Shown: positions 22,410-35,299 of the stretch, one piece after another
How the letters are laid out: each line of letters starts with the position of its first letter
How positions within the stretch are numbered: position 1 is the first letter of the stretch
Assembly: GCA_958298945.1 (NCBI GenBank)
Contig: OY282605.1
Location: forward strand, 39,596,811-39,660,810
Origin: Atherix ibis
Taxonomy: Eukaryota; Arthropoda; Insecta; Diptera; Athericidae
Direction: 5' to 3'
DNA length: 64,000 bases
Notes under the pieces: model-generated
The model's database searches: none
Told to the model about the DNA's origin: nothing
What the model saw: the letters and a program-made list of their open reading frames with translations, nothing else
Position numbers and translations under genes: made by a program

Positions 22410-22980
22410 ATGCTGAATTATCTAAGATATTTCCTATTCGTACCGGTGTCGCTCAGGGTAGTATTCTAAACACCTTACTTCTTCTAATGATAATACCTTA
22501 GAAGTTCATAATACCGCCATCTTATCACGTTACAAGAAACCGAAAACAACCTGCTATTATTTCCAAAACCATATTAATCTCCTTCAAAATTGATTCAAAA
22601 TGTGTTCATGTTACTTTTACTCTTTGAAGAGATCACCCCTCCCCCCCTCCTCCCATTGATAGTTTGCCATAAAACTCACACCTAAAGAACAACAAAAACT
22701 TTTCCATAAACCGTAACGGACTGACAGTCAACAAAATATATACTCATATAGAATACAGTAAGAAGACCCTTTTGGACATACGGAATAGAACTTTGTGGGT
22801 CTCTCATCGAAAATCCAATACCTCAAATCGCAAATTCTCCGAACAAACGTCGACGCTCTCTATTATGAGGGGAATAATGTGATCCATTGTGACCTTAATA
22901 TCTCTTTTGTTCATAAATTGTTGGTTTACGAAGGAGAGAGGGGTACTAATATAAAAAATTCTGAAACTGAAAATGGTTAA
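22410..22980 (+). pseudogene. Jockey-like LINE fragment, tandem copy 1
   Basis: The plus strand starts with FPIRTGVAQGSILNTLL (motif B) and continues through TAILSRYKKPKTT... equivalents. It then reaches PFWTYGIELCGSLI near 22765 and, after a frame change, SKIQYLKSQILRTNVDALYY and NNVIHCDLNISFVHKLL. These are the RT core and C-terminal region of a Jockey-type LINE with the thumb region compressed. The WTYGIEL motif is present once. The copy is followed head-to-tail by a second copy from 22981. The short open frame 22795-22980 is part of this relic. Confidence 0.8.
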
Positions 22981-23640
22981 TTATCTAAGATATTTCCTAT
23001 TCTGACCGGTGCCACTCAGGGTAGTATTCTTGGACCTCTCCTTTATAATATTTGTACGCACCATATTTTTTGTAATGATAATTCCATAGAAGTTGATATC
23101 ACCGCCATCTTATCACGTTACAAGAAGCCGAAAACTACCTGCTATCATTTACAAAACCATATTGATCTCCTTTAAAAATGATTCAAAAAGTGTTCATGTT
23201 ACTCTTACTCATCGAGGAGACCACACTTTCTCCTTCAATTGATTGTTTGACGCAAAACTCACACTTAAAAAAATACGAAATGTTTAAGAGAAACGGTCAA
23301 AGCTGACTGTTAAAAATTTTTTACTCATATAGAATACAGTAAAAAGACCCTTTTTTTTAATTCTATTATATTCTATTCTGTATGTCCAAAAGGGTGAACT
23401 CTAATCGAAAAGCCAATGCATCAAATTGAAAAATCTCCGAACAAACGTTGATACTCCCTATTATGAGGGGAATAGTATGATCCATCGTGACCTCAATATT
23501 TCTTTCGTTTGTAAATTGTTTATTTGGGAGAGGAAGGGGGGTACTTTTATAAAAAATTCTCATGTAAGAGAAGTGATATCACTCTTCCTCCCCGAAAACA
23601 TGCATCGACGTTTGAAATGGGAATTTTTTTTTTTATAAAA
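22981..23640 (+). pseudogene. Jockey-like LINE fragment, tandem copy 2
   Basis: It repeats copy 1 with offsets growing from 563 to 598 bp. It reads FPILTGATQGSILGPLLYNI, then ICTHHIF, IEVDITAILSRYKKPKTT (the YADD box reduced to VDITAIL), LQNHIDLL, and VTLTHRGDHTFSFN in a shifted frame. The C-terminal LRTNVDTPYYEGNS and IHRDLNISFVCKL follow. At about 23366-23400 the WTYGIE-encoding segment is present in inverse orientation relative to copy 1 (CTGTATGTCCAAAAGGGT), creating a local palindrome. Confidence 0.8.
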
Positions 23641-25236
23641 TAAATTTAGAAAATTACTTTTGAATCAGACAAGGACCGATCGACATTTACTCCTCTCTCA
23701 TATGTCAAGTTTCTGTTCGACTTCTACAATAGTTAAAAATATTAAAATAATTTAAGAAAAATTGATTTCATATTCAAAATATTTTATAATTTGTAATTTA
23801 TCAATGTCAATTTTTATCTTATAGTCATCGCACCTATGATTAACTTTTAATTGCCTGAAAGAAAAAACCACAAAAAGAGATCAGTTACTTGTTATCCTCA
23901 AAAAATAAGTCCTTGATCAATCTTAGATCATTTATAATTTGTTTCGAAAATTTTTATAATTGATGTTTAAGATAATCAAATAGTCAAATTTCATTTGTAG
24001 TAATTTATCATTAATAAATTTTAATTAACCTTTAACTTTTTCTAACTCTGCTATAATTTTAAAAAAAAAGTCGAAAAACTAAATAGAAAATAGAAAAATT
24101 TATTAATGTCAAAATGTGTCTCATATTCAAATTTTTGCAATAATTTTTTCTTATAGAAAACTGATAGAATAAAAGCAGTTTAATAAATTTGAAAATTTCT
24201 TCTATTTTTTGAAATACAAAAACTTTAGCATTTTATATGGCGGCTAGTTCATAAGATTGTCAAAAGTTATTCACAAGGCCTCCAAAACAAAAACAAAAAA
24301 AATTTTATTTCATAATTGAACATTTAATTAGATAGCGATTAAGAAGAAGCATATATATTAAACTTTCTATTTAAATTTTAGTACTCTTGAACTATTTAAA
24401 AAATAAATTTTTTGTCAAATGAAAAAACTGCTCAACTCCTTTTATTTCAATGATCTTATATAGCGTCTATCACTAATTTTATTATAAAATAACATAAAAA
24501 ATTCACAACCTAATTATTTTATAAATACTAAAATAATTAAAGAAAGTCAATTTCTTAAAAATAAATGTATTATATAAAAATATATTGTATCATAATCTTT
24601 AGAGAAAAATTCCTCTTTTCTTTCTAAATTCCTATTCAAATGAAGGTTTTGCTTATTATAAATACTAGATAAAAGGGATTACCTTTTTCTCACCTTCAAA
24701 TAGAATTTACCTCTTTGAAAAAGTTATTTAATTTTACATAATTGATCATGGAAACGAAACTCCTATTATATTTCATAAAAAAAAAAATACTTTTAAGAAA
24801 AAAATTTACTCGAGAATAAGGATACGAAAACTTAAATTTTTTTGCTAACATATTTTTGCCAACAAAACAAAAATTATAAAAATAATTTCCAGGACATTTG
24901 CTTTAGGCTATTTTTTTAAATTTAATTTTGTAAGAATTTAAATATTCTGCTTAAATGGTTAATATTTTTAGTGTAAATTAATCTAATTAACCCCTAAAAT
25001 CTCTTTTTAGAATTTTTAAATTTACAAAACAAACAAAAAATTGTTAAGAAATTTAGAGTTTGTTTTTGTTGGATAAATTAATGATTAAAAAATTAACATT
25101 CTTTTAAAATTGAAAAGGTAAATTAATAGCAGTTCTTATATTTATAATTCTACAAATATTTTTAATGATTTTTTTAGTAAAAATGACTACTTAGAAATTT
25201 GCAATTTAATATTATATTAAAAAATAGTTCTCCTAT
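23641..25236. other. A+T-rich spacer
   Basis: No domain or repeat unit was recognised between the duplicated LINE fragment and the DD41D transposon. Confidence 0.5.
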
Positions 25237-25238
25237 TA

Positions 25239-26492
25239 TAGGGTGGTCCATCTAGCGGTAGCATTTTGATTCACTATTTATTTGAAGTACTTGAGTGTTA
25301 AATGTCATTACGAATTGACAGATTGTTAGTTGAAAGTCTGAATTTTTTGAAATGGTAATCCATACGTTTGAAGAAAACTGGGAAATATTGAGAACTTACT
25401 TCCAAAGTAGCTAGTCTTCAACCCAAACTGTGAGAAATTTAAAAAAAGTGAGTAAAGATCGAATGCCATCACATGAATTTGTGGGCAAATTCCTGAAGCG
25501 AGTTCGCGAAACTGGTTTGTTGGTTGCCAAAGCAACTCCTTCCCGCTCTAAGACAGTGCATATGACCGAGAATATTCATGATATAACATCAACTCGTCAC
25601 CGTTCTCAGAAATTGCACATTTCTCGTACTTCTCTGTTGAGAATTTTGCACAAAGACCTCGGTATGAAAGCTTACAAAGTTCAATTAGTCCAACAACTAA
25701 AGCCGCATGACCATCCAGCGTTTTCGGTTTGTCCAATGGGTTCAAGATCAATTGGCCGAAGATGAGAATTTTTACCGAAAAATCATCTTTTCGGATGAGG
25801 CCCATTTACACCTCGGTGGGTATGTCAACAAACAAAATTGTCGCAACTGGGGCTCAGAAAATCCATACGTCACCATGGAAAAACCGATGCATCCACAACG
25901 AGTCACGGTTTGGTTGCGGATTTTGGACTGGAGGCATCATTGGCCCGTTTTTCTTCGAAAACGATGAAGGAGCCGCCGTTACGGTCAATGGTCAGCGCTA
26001 TCGTGTCATGCTCAACGAATTTTTGTTTCCAAAAGTTGAAGAAAATAGCATGGACGACATTTGGTTTCAACAGGATGGGGCTACTTGCCACACAGCCAAC
26101 GTAACAATCCAACTTTTGGGCACTGCTTTCGAAAACCGAATAATCAGCCGAAATTCTAATGTCAATTGGCCGCGTCGGAGCTGTGATTTGAGCCCGTTGG
26201 ATTATATTCTGTTAAGGATAAATGTTCGCAAGCCATCCAGAGACAATTGAGGCCTCGAAACACGAAATTAAAGTTGCCATTGAAGAGATACAGCACAATC
26301 GAAAATGTACTGAAAAATTGGGTCGAGCGAATGGGGTACTGTAAAGCCAGCCGTAGCAGTCATTTAAATGATGTTGTGTTTCATTCTTAAATTTCTAGGT
26401 TCAATCTTTCTAATGCATCCGGAAATTTAAAAAAATATACACTCTTTTTTTTATTTACTTTTTAAAATGCAACTTTTAAATGGACCACCCTG
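25239..26492 (+). mobile_element. Tc1/mariner element with DD41D spacing (rosa-like)
   Basis: The terminal inverted repeats are TAGGGTGGTCCAT at 25239 and ATGGACCACCCTG ending at 26492, flanked by TA at 25237-25238 and 26493-26494. The length is 1,254 bp, close to the expected size, so both ends are preserved and only the coding part has decayed. It is on the plus strand, immediately upstream of a Jockey-like RT relic in the same orientation. Confidence 0.9.
25352..26389 (+). pseudogene. DD41D Tc1/mariner transposase, one stop and two frameshifts
   Basis: An ATG at 25352 opens MVIHTFEENWEILRTYFQSS, then TAG, then TVRNLKKVSKDRMPSHEFVG in the same frame, with further helix-turn-helix region (SRTSLLRILHKDLGMKAYKV). 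A frame slip leads to FVQWVQDQLAEDENFYRKII and the first Asp in FSDEAHLHLGG. A second slip leads to GFWTGGIIGPFFFENDEGAA, the second Asp in WFQQDGATCHTA, and the third in RRSCDLSPLDY. By count 41 residues lie between the second and third Asp, the spacing reported for the rosa group. Degenerate sequence continues to IENVLKNWVERMGYCKASR near 26350 and a TAA at about 26387. Confidence 0.9.
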
Positions 26493-26589
26493 TAGAAAAA
26501 TTCTAAAACAAAGTATAAAATCTCTTCAAAATGAATTATTTTTTATAAAAATATATTAAAAATTTATTTTGGTAATGCCAAATTTAGTG

Positions 26590-27080
26590 TTATAAAAGCT
26601 CCTGGATTTGATCTGATAAGTAGCTACATTATAAAAGAATGCCCAGAAGTGGGCTATCGGAAGCTTCAGTGTTTGTTTTATGTTCAAACCAAAAAAAAAA
26701 TAATCCACAAACCGACCGATTTCTCTGCTATCCATAATGTTAAAATATTTCGAAATGCTGTTCCTACGAAGGATACTACTTGTCATTAAAGAAATAGTTC
26801 GCATTCCAACTTATCATAAAAATACTCAACTATAGAACAAGTACATCGGGATCACTAATAAAGTGGAAAAAAGGAGTAGAAGCAGAAAATGTGTGCCAAG
26901 CAATCTTCCTCCAAAAATAATTCTTGGATGTGCTTACCTAATAAGTTGCAGAAAAACAGTTTAAAGTCAGATGTGGCAGAGAATATTCTGACTCAAAATA
27001 AATTAAAACAGCGGTACCACAAGAGAGTATGATAGGCACTATCCTGTATTTTTTATATACAATAGACATTCAACAATAAT
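26590..27080 (+). pseudogene. Jockey-like LINE RT fragment (finger to motif B)
   Basis: The plus strand reads KAPGFDLISSYIIKECPEVG, then YRKLQCLF, matching the KAPG(Y/F)DLI-x5-LKELP region at the start of Jockey-type RT. Further on come KIFRNAV, YSTIEQVHR (the HSTIEQVHRI block), and finally TAVPQESMIGTILYFLYTID (motif B, GVPQGS degenerate). Multiple stops and frame changes occur. The catalytic box downstream was not found. It is the only copy in the window that retains the N-terminal finger motif. Confidence 0.75.
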
Positions 27081-27084
27081 GGCG

Positions 27085-30000
27085 ATAAACTCATCTATTG
27101 GAAGTTTCTTTAAAAAGTTACATAAACTGAATAAATAAAGTTAACAACTGGACCAACTATGGAGCATTAAGCTCAATGATGTATAATCAGCGCATATAAT
27201 TTTTATCTATAGGATAGCTATGATCCTTTATACCAAACTTAAATAAAAGGAGAAGCATGTGAAGAAGAATCTCTGAGTTTTCAATGCAAAATAAAATTTT
27301 AATTTGAAAACCAAAAAAAAAAAAAAGTTTTATATGGCATAGTAAACGCTCTATGGTATATAAGAAATAAAGACCTCCAACGTGATTCGCAAATTATTTT
27401 GGTTTGTTATGAAATAAGAGAGAAAGCAACTAAACATAATCAGCGCTTGCAGGCATATGAAAATCCTGAGTTGAAAACGGTTTTTACGCCATCTTAAAAA
27501 AAAACCAAACCTCACAAATTGTTTATAGCACAAATTGGTCGTGGGTGTTTTTAATAGAGAAGTCCTCTTAATTGTTATGGTATATAATAAAGATTCTTGT
27601 GAAAATACTTGGGTCTGAAAAGGGAAGAAGAAGATACTAAAATTTTGATTGTAAACTGAACGTTAAGTTCAACAGAATATGGCCAATGATGGAACCTTAC
27701 TTTGCAAGGAATTGTTATCGCTAGATTTAAGAGGGGGGGGGGTGAAGTGAGTTCAGAGGAAGGGTAATCAGAAAAAAGGATAAAAAACGGTGAAAGAAAG
27801 AGATGCAAAGAAGGCAAAATTAACTTTAAGGAGAGAGAAAAATTAGAATAAAAGAAAAAAAAATATCTTGGCACAAGGTATAAAGGAAATGGGGAGAGAG
27901 GTATAAAAATTAGAAAGGATAATAGAAAATTGTAAGAAAAATTTTGAAGAAAGATATAAGAAAAGACAAATCAAAAGCAAGGAAAAACCGAAAAAGAAAT
28001 AGAAAACGGTGAAGCCGACCATCGACGTTGACGGGAGACACTTTAGTTGTTACATCTCTCTTTGACCTTTCCCCAAATTCACCCTTTGGCACTTCCTGTT
28101 CAAATAAATTTGGAGTGCGTCTTTTGGTGAGAATGATCCTTCTTAAAACATCTCAAATAGAAACGCTGATTTTGGACCGGATATCTGCTAGAACAGGGAT
28201 AAACCATAAATAAAAAATAATTATTTAAAATGCATTATAAAAATTCATGTAGTGATCATCTTCGTTAAAGGCCAGTATAAGAAAGCCCTTCCCGACCGAG
28301 ACCACCACGACCACCCTACGGTCTACCACCGAATGTCTCGTACCAACTCAATCCATCCCTTCATGCTACCGGCTCACTCGTGTTTTTCTCGTACGTTTTC
28401 GTATCGTACGATCGGTTTCGCTGTTGACTCAACGAAGCCTCATCGAATCATTGAATTTTCTGGAAGTAGTGCTGCCAGACGAATCAAAACTGACCGAAAA
28501 AACTGAATGGATAATCTTGGTACCAATTTAAATTTTTGGCAATAAACAAATGACAAGGCCACAATAACACATTGACTTTTGAGATTTTCATGTTCACAAA
28601 AAAAAAATGCAAATAAAAATAGATAAATTCTATCCATATTCTGGGCAATTGAATTTTATTTTTTATCGCAAAAGTTTATCTAAAATGATTATCGTCAGAT
28701 TCCAATCAATGTAGGATTTAGTTAACTGTATTTAAGAGATTTTTTTCTTATTTAGTTAAATAAATTTGCAATACGATTTTTGCTCTTAAGATTAATAGAA
28801 GAAAAAAATTCAATTTTCCTAGAAAAATAATGAACCGAAAAAATCTCCAAAATTCTTGTGAAGTAAGCATGTTTTAAGGAAGATTTCAATTTAATAGAGC
28901 TTTTATCGTAGAGGATAAAAAAAAATGTATCAACGAATAAATGGAATTAAATTGCCGAATTGATGGCATATTTTGTCGCTATTTCGTCAATTTCGTATAA
29001 GCATAATTCCGTCTTTTGAAGAATATTTAAAAAATCCTTTTTTAAAAGTATAGATTAGCTTAGAAATGGTACTCTTTCTTTTTATGTACTCTCATTTTGA
29101 TATAAGCTATAGTAGTTACGATAAAATATCAACAATAAAAAGAAGAAGAAGAAGAACAAGACCAAGAAAAATCATGAAAAAAAGGAGGAAATTTTCTCTT
29201 CATAATATTAGCGAAACGAATAATATATATAAAAAAAAAGAATGTTCCTTTCAGAATTGAACGCTTTTCTAAATATCCTTACTCCTTGATTGTTGATTGT
29301 GGATTGAAAATCATCCTACTTTTCCGTATATCCTTTTTCTTTATGTTATTATCTTATCTACTGCCTTATCAATCCTTCTACATCCCTCGTCTTATCATTT
29401 TTCAAAAAAAAACAAAAAAAAACAAAGTAGGAAAAAAAATTATTAAAAAAAGCATGCGAAAAAATTAGAGAAAAGCTTTTCGGATTTAAGAAGATTATCT
29501 TCTAGTGAACACTGTTGGACTGGGCATCATCATCTTCTCCGCATGTGTTCTTCCCGATCCATTTGTGGTGAGCATACATACGAACACTCATGACAGATTT
29601 CTACCATAAAATGAAAAATTCTCAGAAGGGAAAATTATTATTTTTTTATTACCACCCCCTTTCTAAATTCAGATATATTATCAGCCCCATTCGCTAAATT
29701 GCTTTTTGGAAGAAGATAAAAAAAAAACCCTCATCTTGAAACGTACTCACTCAAAATACTCATACTCGTCCTTAAGCATTTATGTTCATACTCGGGTATC
29801 GCCTATATAGCTAACATAAATTTCATCATATCTTATTACTCGTATATTATTTAGCTTTTATTTGTTCGGTATTTTTTTTGTTGTTGCTCCTACTTTCCAA
29901 CATGTGCTCCTATTTAAATTAAAAAAGGATGATATACTTAAAAAATTGGAATATTCGTAATAATCTCTGGGGAATATTAACATAGAAATAGGACTTTATG

Positions 30001-30285
30001 TGTAAATCTAGAAACAAAAAAATGTGCTCTTCAGTTTGAGATTTAGACAAAAAAAAATAAGGGAAGAATATTTATAGGAAATTTTTTCAAGTTTCACTTT
30101 TACTTTAATATTTTTCTAATTCATATAATATTTTCGAAATACCGTTAAATATTTTGTCTGATATCGATTGAAATAAAAAATGCTCGAGTATCCTTTTAAA
30201 TAGTTTAGAAAGTACATTCCTAATAATTGCCAATTTCATTACTAAATATATAAAATAAGGTAAAATTTATATTACATAATGTTAC
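27085..30285. other. Mostly A+T-rich spacer with purine-rich stretches
   Basis: No transposon or host domain was recognised. The stretch 27720-28010 is strongly purine-biased (AG-rich) and contains a run of nine or more G near 27728. A CpG-richer segment at 28250-28510 is listed separately. Short open frames here have no recognisable motif. Confidence 0.4.
28250..28510. other. Local CpG-rich segment
   Basis: About 260 bp are richer in C and CpG than the surroundings (for example TCGTACGTTTTCGTATCGTACGA and CCCGACCGAGACC). GTATAAG occurs near 28274. An 84-codon frame spans it without a known motif. It could be a promoter/5' exon or decayed element sequence; there is nothing decisive. Confidence 0.2.
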
Positions 30286-30289
30286 CCCT

Positions 30290-32770
30290 TTAATAATAAT
30301 GTCTTTTGTGGTGAATGACCCTTACTCAGATAATAGTAATATTGAGGCTTTTAGAGAACCTCAATAGCATTTATGGCTAGTAGCCGGGAGATCTTGTAGG
30401 GATCATCGGAGTAAAAACGACAGACTATTTCATTAGATAATATCTTAAAAGACAATGGCCAGTGAGTAGGTTAGTGAGTAGCCTTAGGTCTCGTTATTGA
30501 GTTTAAGGACCTTCTTCGGTCTTTTTTTTAGATTTTTTAGAATGGTTCATATTCGGGTTATTACCCCAGTATGATTTTTAAACCCCGCATTTTCAGGACT
30601 CTTTATTGGACCACAGATGACCCTTTGGATAGGCAGAGAGGGGTTCTGGTCTAAATAACATAGTATTTTGGTAATTTTGTCTACAAGTTCATTACCCTAA
30701 ACACTCTCATGACGTGGCACCTACAACAAAGTTACTTTGCCGTATCTAGTCAACTGATTTGGGACCGTTGGGATATTTGAAACTAGCTTGGATTGGACAT
30801 CAGATAAAACACGAGCTTTCTATGCAGCTTGGCTACCTGATATGTTATAGATTTTTACGTTTCGTAGGTTCTTTCTGATACCCCTCTCTAGCACAAAGCT
30901 CTATGGGATGTATTTCTGCACGAACAATTGATGGGGATTTACCAAGGGCCTTAGATAGACGGTAATAAGGACCGACTGCACACTCCTCAATACCCACATC
31001 CGGTTTAGAATCGTCTTTATAAAAGACGAGGCCCCCTCTTCCAGGAGCATCTCTCTTTGCTCCTCCTTCCAAGGAAAGTGCTCCATAAGTAAGGATATAT
31101 TTTTTAGAGCGATTCATACCCAAATAATTACTCCAGTATAAGCTTTGAACAGAAGGGTTCTGGTCCAATGAACGGTGTATTTTGTATGCTTGTTCGTTAC
31201 CCTCAAAACCCTCATGACGTGACACCCACAACAAAGTTACTTTGCTGTATCTAGTCAACTGATTTAGGACCGTTGGGATATCTTAAACCAACTTGGATTA
31301 GACATCAGATGAGGCAAAAGCACCTAGGCTATCTGAGATGATGTAGATCTTGTCGTTACGTAGTTGCATTCTGATATACTCTTTAGCATAAAGCCCTATA
31401 GGATGTATTTCTGCCCAAAAAATGAATGGGGATTTACCAAGGGCCTTAGATAGACGGTAATAAGATCTGATTACTACAGCCCCAACACCCTCATCGGTTT
31501 TAAAATTATCTGTGTATAAATCGGGCCCCTTCTTTGGAGTGACTGCGACCCCTCCTGACAATTTAAGCGCTCAATAAGAACTGCCCAAAAGATAAATGGG
31601 GATTTATCAAATACCTTAGATAGACGGTAATAAGACCGACTATATACTCCCCAACACCCACATCCGGCTTAGAGTCTTTATAAAAAACGAGGCTCTTTTT
31701 TCGAGAGACATCTCCCTTCACCCCTCCTTCCAAATTAAGTGCTCCATAAGTAAGAGTAATTTTTTTTAGAGTGATTCATACCCAAAGAATTACTCCAGTA
31801 TGAGCTTTGAACAGAAGGGTTCTGGTCCAATGAACGGTTTATTTTGAATGCTTGTTCGTTACCCTCAAAACCATCATGACGTGGCACCCACAACAGAGTT
31901 ACTTTGTTGTGTCTAACTAGTCGAGTTAGGACCGTGGAGATATGGTCCCCTCTCTAACACAAAGCTCTATGGGATGAATTTCTGCCCGAAAAATGGATGG
32001 GGATTTACAAAGGGCTTTAGATAGACGGTAATAGGGTCCGATTGCGCTGTCCCCAATACGCACATCCATTTTAAATCCGTCTGTGTAAAAAACGGCCCCT
32101 TCTTTTGGAGTGACGGCCTCCCCTCCTGACAATTTAAGCGCTTTATAAGAACTACTTTGAAGAACTGGTTTCAGTTAGGTTTCCTCGGCATTGCGTCCGA
32201 GAGATAGTTAGCTTCCTGGAATTATTGTAAGTCCGATACAACCTTAAGATATCCAAACACGTCACCTGTTCTAAAGGTTGTGGAATGTCTTAACCGCAGA
32301 GCCCTTTTAGCTGCTTAATTTTTTAATATGCTTATGGAAAGGTAGCAGGTCTAAAAAAACTTCAAGAGCTATAGTGGGGCAAGTTCTCAAGGAATCTGTA
32401 ATATCCAAGCATGCCAGTTTTAAGGGTTCTTAGGTAGTAAGAGAGTTCAGCATTACGCTACCAAACGAGAGCCGCGTAAGTGATGATGGATGGGTCTAAC
32501 TATTGCCCAGATATAGCCACTGTATCATTTTTGAATTTAGACCACAGGTTTTACCAAATAGCCTATGACAAGCCCCAATAGATCTAGTTACTCTATCAGT
32601 TATACTAGTAAGGTGTCAATTCCAGGTCAATTTTTGGTCCAGAATGACCCTTAAATATTTGACCTCAGTAGAGAACTCAATTTTAGTTCCATTTATTTGG
32701 AGCTTGATGAGGATCAACATATCCTTCTTAGGGAGGGGAATGAGGACCGTTTTGTGAAATTATGATTTAA
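30290..32770 (-). pseudogene. I/LOA-like LINE: RT thumb, RNase H and C-terminal knuckle
   Basis: Reading the minus strand from 32770: FHKTVLIPLPKKDM, EVKYLRVILDQKLTWN (the KYLGVILD-KLTW block), then GACHRLFGKTCGLNSKMIQW. Next come LKLACLDITDSLRT and LEVFLDLLPFHKHIKK, then the RNase H start VFYTDGFKMDVRIGD and PYYRLSKAL-KSPSIFRAEI. IISDSLGAFASSDV and VTLLWVSRHEGFEGNEQA, the C-terminal RNase H block, occur in the repeats below. Downstream (30290-30470) a decayed THWPLSF...CRFYSDD...LLAINAI looks like the C-terminal Cys/His knuckle region. The RNase H part is present in several tandem partial copies. Numerous stops and frameshifts occur. The clade is inferred from the presence of RNase H and motif order. 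Confidence 0.8.
30540..32160 (-). repeat. Tandem array of partial RNase H segments
   Basis: The plus-strand word CTTAGATAGACGGTAATA (antisense of YYRLSKA) occurs near 30950, 31445, 31615 and 32010. GACGTGACACC/GACGTGGCACC (antisense of the VPGH block) occurs near 30711, 31213 and 31878. ATTCATACCCAAATAATTAC-like words occur near 30545, 31110 and 31778. There are therefore three to four head-to-tail partial copies with unit lengths of about 500-660 bp. Confidence 0.85.
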
Positions 32771-35295
32771 TTAATAAAAAAATGCGAAGAACATACACAG
32801 GCTCAAATACGTCGGTAAGCAAAATTGCCACATTTCTACTGTTAAGAAGCCATTGTATTCGCAGAAAGTGACTGCTTGGTATGCATTGTTGGTCTGAATG
32901 TGTCATTGGTTCGTATTTAGTTAAAAACGAAGAAAAAAGTCGGTTAACGTCAATTGTTAATATTATGGCAGCATGATAACAAGTGGTTTTTTTTTTGACC
33001 TAAGATTAAGGATTTTTATCTGAGCCCTATGCGATTTTAACAAAATGACACCACAAGCCAAACAATACGATAAATTTTAGTTTAAGTGTGCTAAAAGTTC
33101 ACCAAGATGGATAATTTTAAGATCTGATGATATCAATTGTCCTTCAAGTTTTCATAATTTCACAACATTGCATTTTTTTTATAAAACAACAAATCTGAGA
33201 AAAACTCATCAAAAATTACCTCAAAAAGATGAAATCTTGGAAAATGTTATTTTTTACAATATGGCAAGGCTTAATTAATATATTTAAATAAAATTAAAAT
33301 CAAAAACTTAATTTAAAGTTTATTTTGTAGAATTATACTTTCCGAAGAGCATATTGAATAAGCTTCGTTTACGTCGAAACTAGCAAAAACCAGTACACAA
33401 AAAATATTTATTATCCTTGAGGCTCTATGCTTGCACAAAATTTTGCAGTAAAAAAAAATCATTTGCACTGAGTTTGATTTTTTCCTTTAATGAATTTTAA
33501 GACTCTAGAATGAGTACTTTTCTTAGTGGTTAAAGTTGAAGTACTCGTTTAGGTTAAGAAGTGTAATTTTGCCAATATTCAAGACAGCTGGTCGGTCACC
33601 AGTTAGCTATGGGTAACCAAATACTTTCTATAAGATAATCTTACATGTAAGAATAATATTAACAGTACATGTGCATACCACGTTGGCACAAAATCTCAAA
33701 TATGGTAATTTGGATTTTGTTGTCCTTTTATTTTAGATCGCAGTACTTTGTAAAAAAAAACACATACCGTCGTTCTGATGGCCATAAACTGATGTAAGGG
33801 AAAACCATGTTGACAAAAGGCCGCAGGATAATATTTATTCTTATTTTGTCCTTATGGCAACTACTCGTACAAAAGACACACTAGACCACGTCGTGCAAAG
33901 GATATTTTTCTCTTGACAACGGCTAACAGCAAACGTGATCGACGAAGAGAAGTAATTTCATTTCGTATGCTGACAACGTTGTCCTGTTGTACTCATTCGT
34001 ACGCTGCACTGGTGCTAGAAATAGAAATGGAATCTGAACTCAAACCGAGACCGAATAACTCCCGAAAGGATAACTAAATATATACGTATGCATATAGTAT
34101 ATATTCTCTCATTTCTTATACAATATCTACTGTGATAGAGTCCTTTTTTTTGTCTTTGTTTTATATTCTATGAATTATGCTCGACTATGTTTTGACTCCT
34201 TGGAGACTCAAAGTTGGTATTATGGCGAACAGTGACCGAGTCATGTAATTTTCACCGTAGACCAGTAATATTTCCCATTAGGCCATATTCCATTTTGTTA
34301 AATGCCTTTAAAAAACGATCAAAGTCCTTGAGAATCGAAAGGATTTTATGCCAGAACTTGTGATAATGTTTATTCTATTTTTCTTACCTAAAATTTTTCT
34401 TCATTTGCCAATTTATTCTTTTTGTATTTTGGCGGAAACTTGGAAAAATTTTCCCACCTTAATAGAGGACATTGTTTTTTCTGTGCTTGCTAAATATTCG
34501 AAAGTCTTAAATTATCGCGAAATTCTAATGTAAAAGTTTCTACTTTTTTTCTTCTATTTATTTAATAATGAGTCATTTTCTTTATAATTTACAGAAAATT
34601 TACGACTCCATTATTCATGTAACAATCAGTGTGGTTGAAAGATTTTCAAATGCCAAAGAATATTTGAATAGAGGAAAATACACACAAACGTCTTAAGACT
34701 TAATTGATGGTATTAGAAAGCTGCTGTTTCTTTTTGATATTTATTGTAAATTTGAGGTATCTTAAGGGTAGCTAAAAAGGTTTGTTCCTAACTTTGAAAA
34801 TTCATCTTGTTCTTCATCAAAAATATAAAAAAAAAATATTTTTGAGATGAAATTTTATATAATACGAGTAGATAAATTTTTTGGACACATTGAAGATGAA
34901 ATTATTTTCCAATAAAAAGAAATTATTTGAAATAAATTTTATTCATAATAATTTTCTGGAAAAAACTATATTATTAATTTAAGGAATTATCAAATTTACA
35001 GAAGGTTTATAAAGGGATTACAGAGGTTTTCTGTTTATAATTTTTTTTTTTAAATCAATAAGAATCGTTAATTATTTTTGCAGGAGTATTTTTTGAAAAT
35101 TCGTTAAAAATTCAGTGAAGTTTTAAGGAATTTTCTTCTTTGATAGAATTTCGTCTATTCCTGAGACTTCCTTTCCCAGGTCTCTTTAAACATTTCAATC
35201 ATCTTAGCTTAACTAACAAAATCTTAGTAAAGTCCCCCCATTAACCAACTACCAATTTTTTTTGTAATAAGTTTTTAGGCCACAAGCATACAAAA
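32771..35295. other. Spacer, no gene recognised
   Basis: Mixed sequence. The word CATCAAAAATTACCTCAAA near 33207 matches the ~205-bp satellite at 53.8-55.5 kb, so one degenerate monomer may lie here. A 61-codon frame at 34348-34533 has no known motif. The rest is A+T-rich. Confidence 0.35.
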
Positions 35296-35299
35296 AAAC

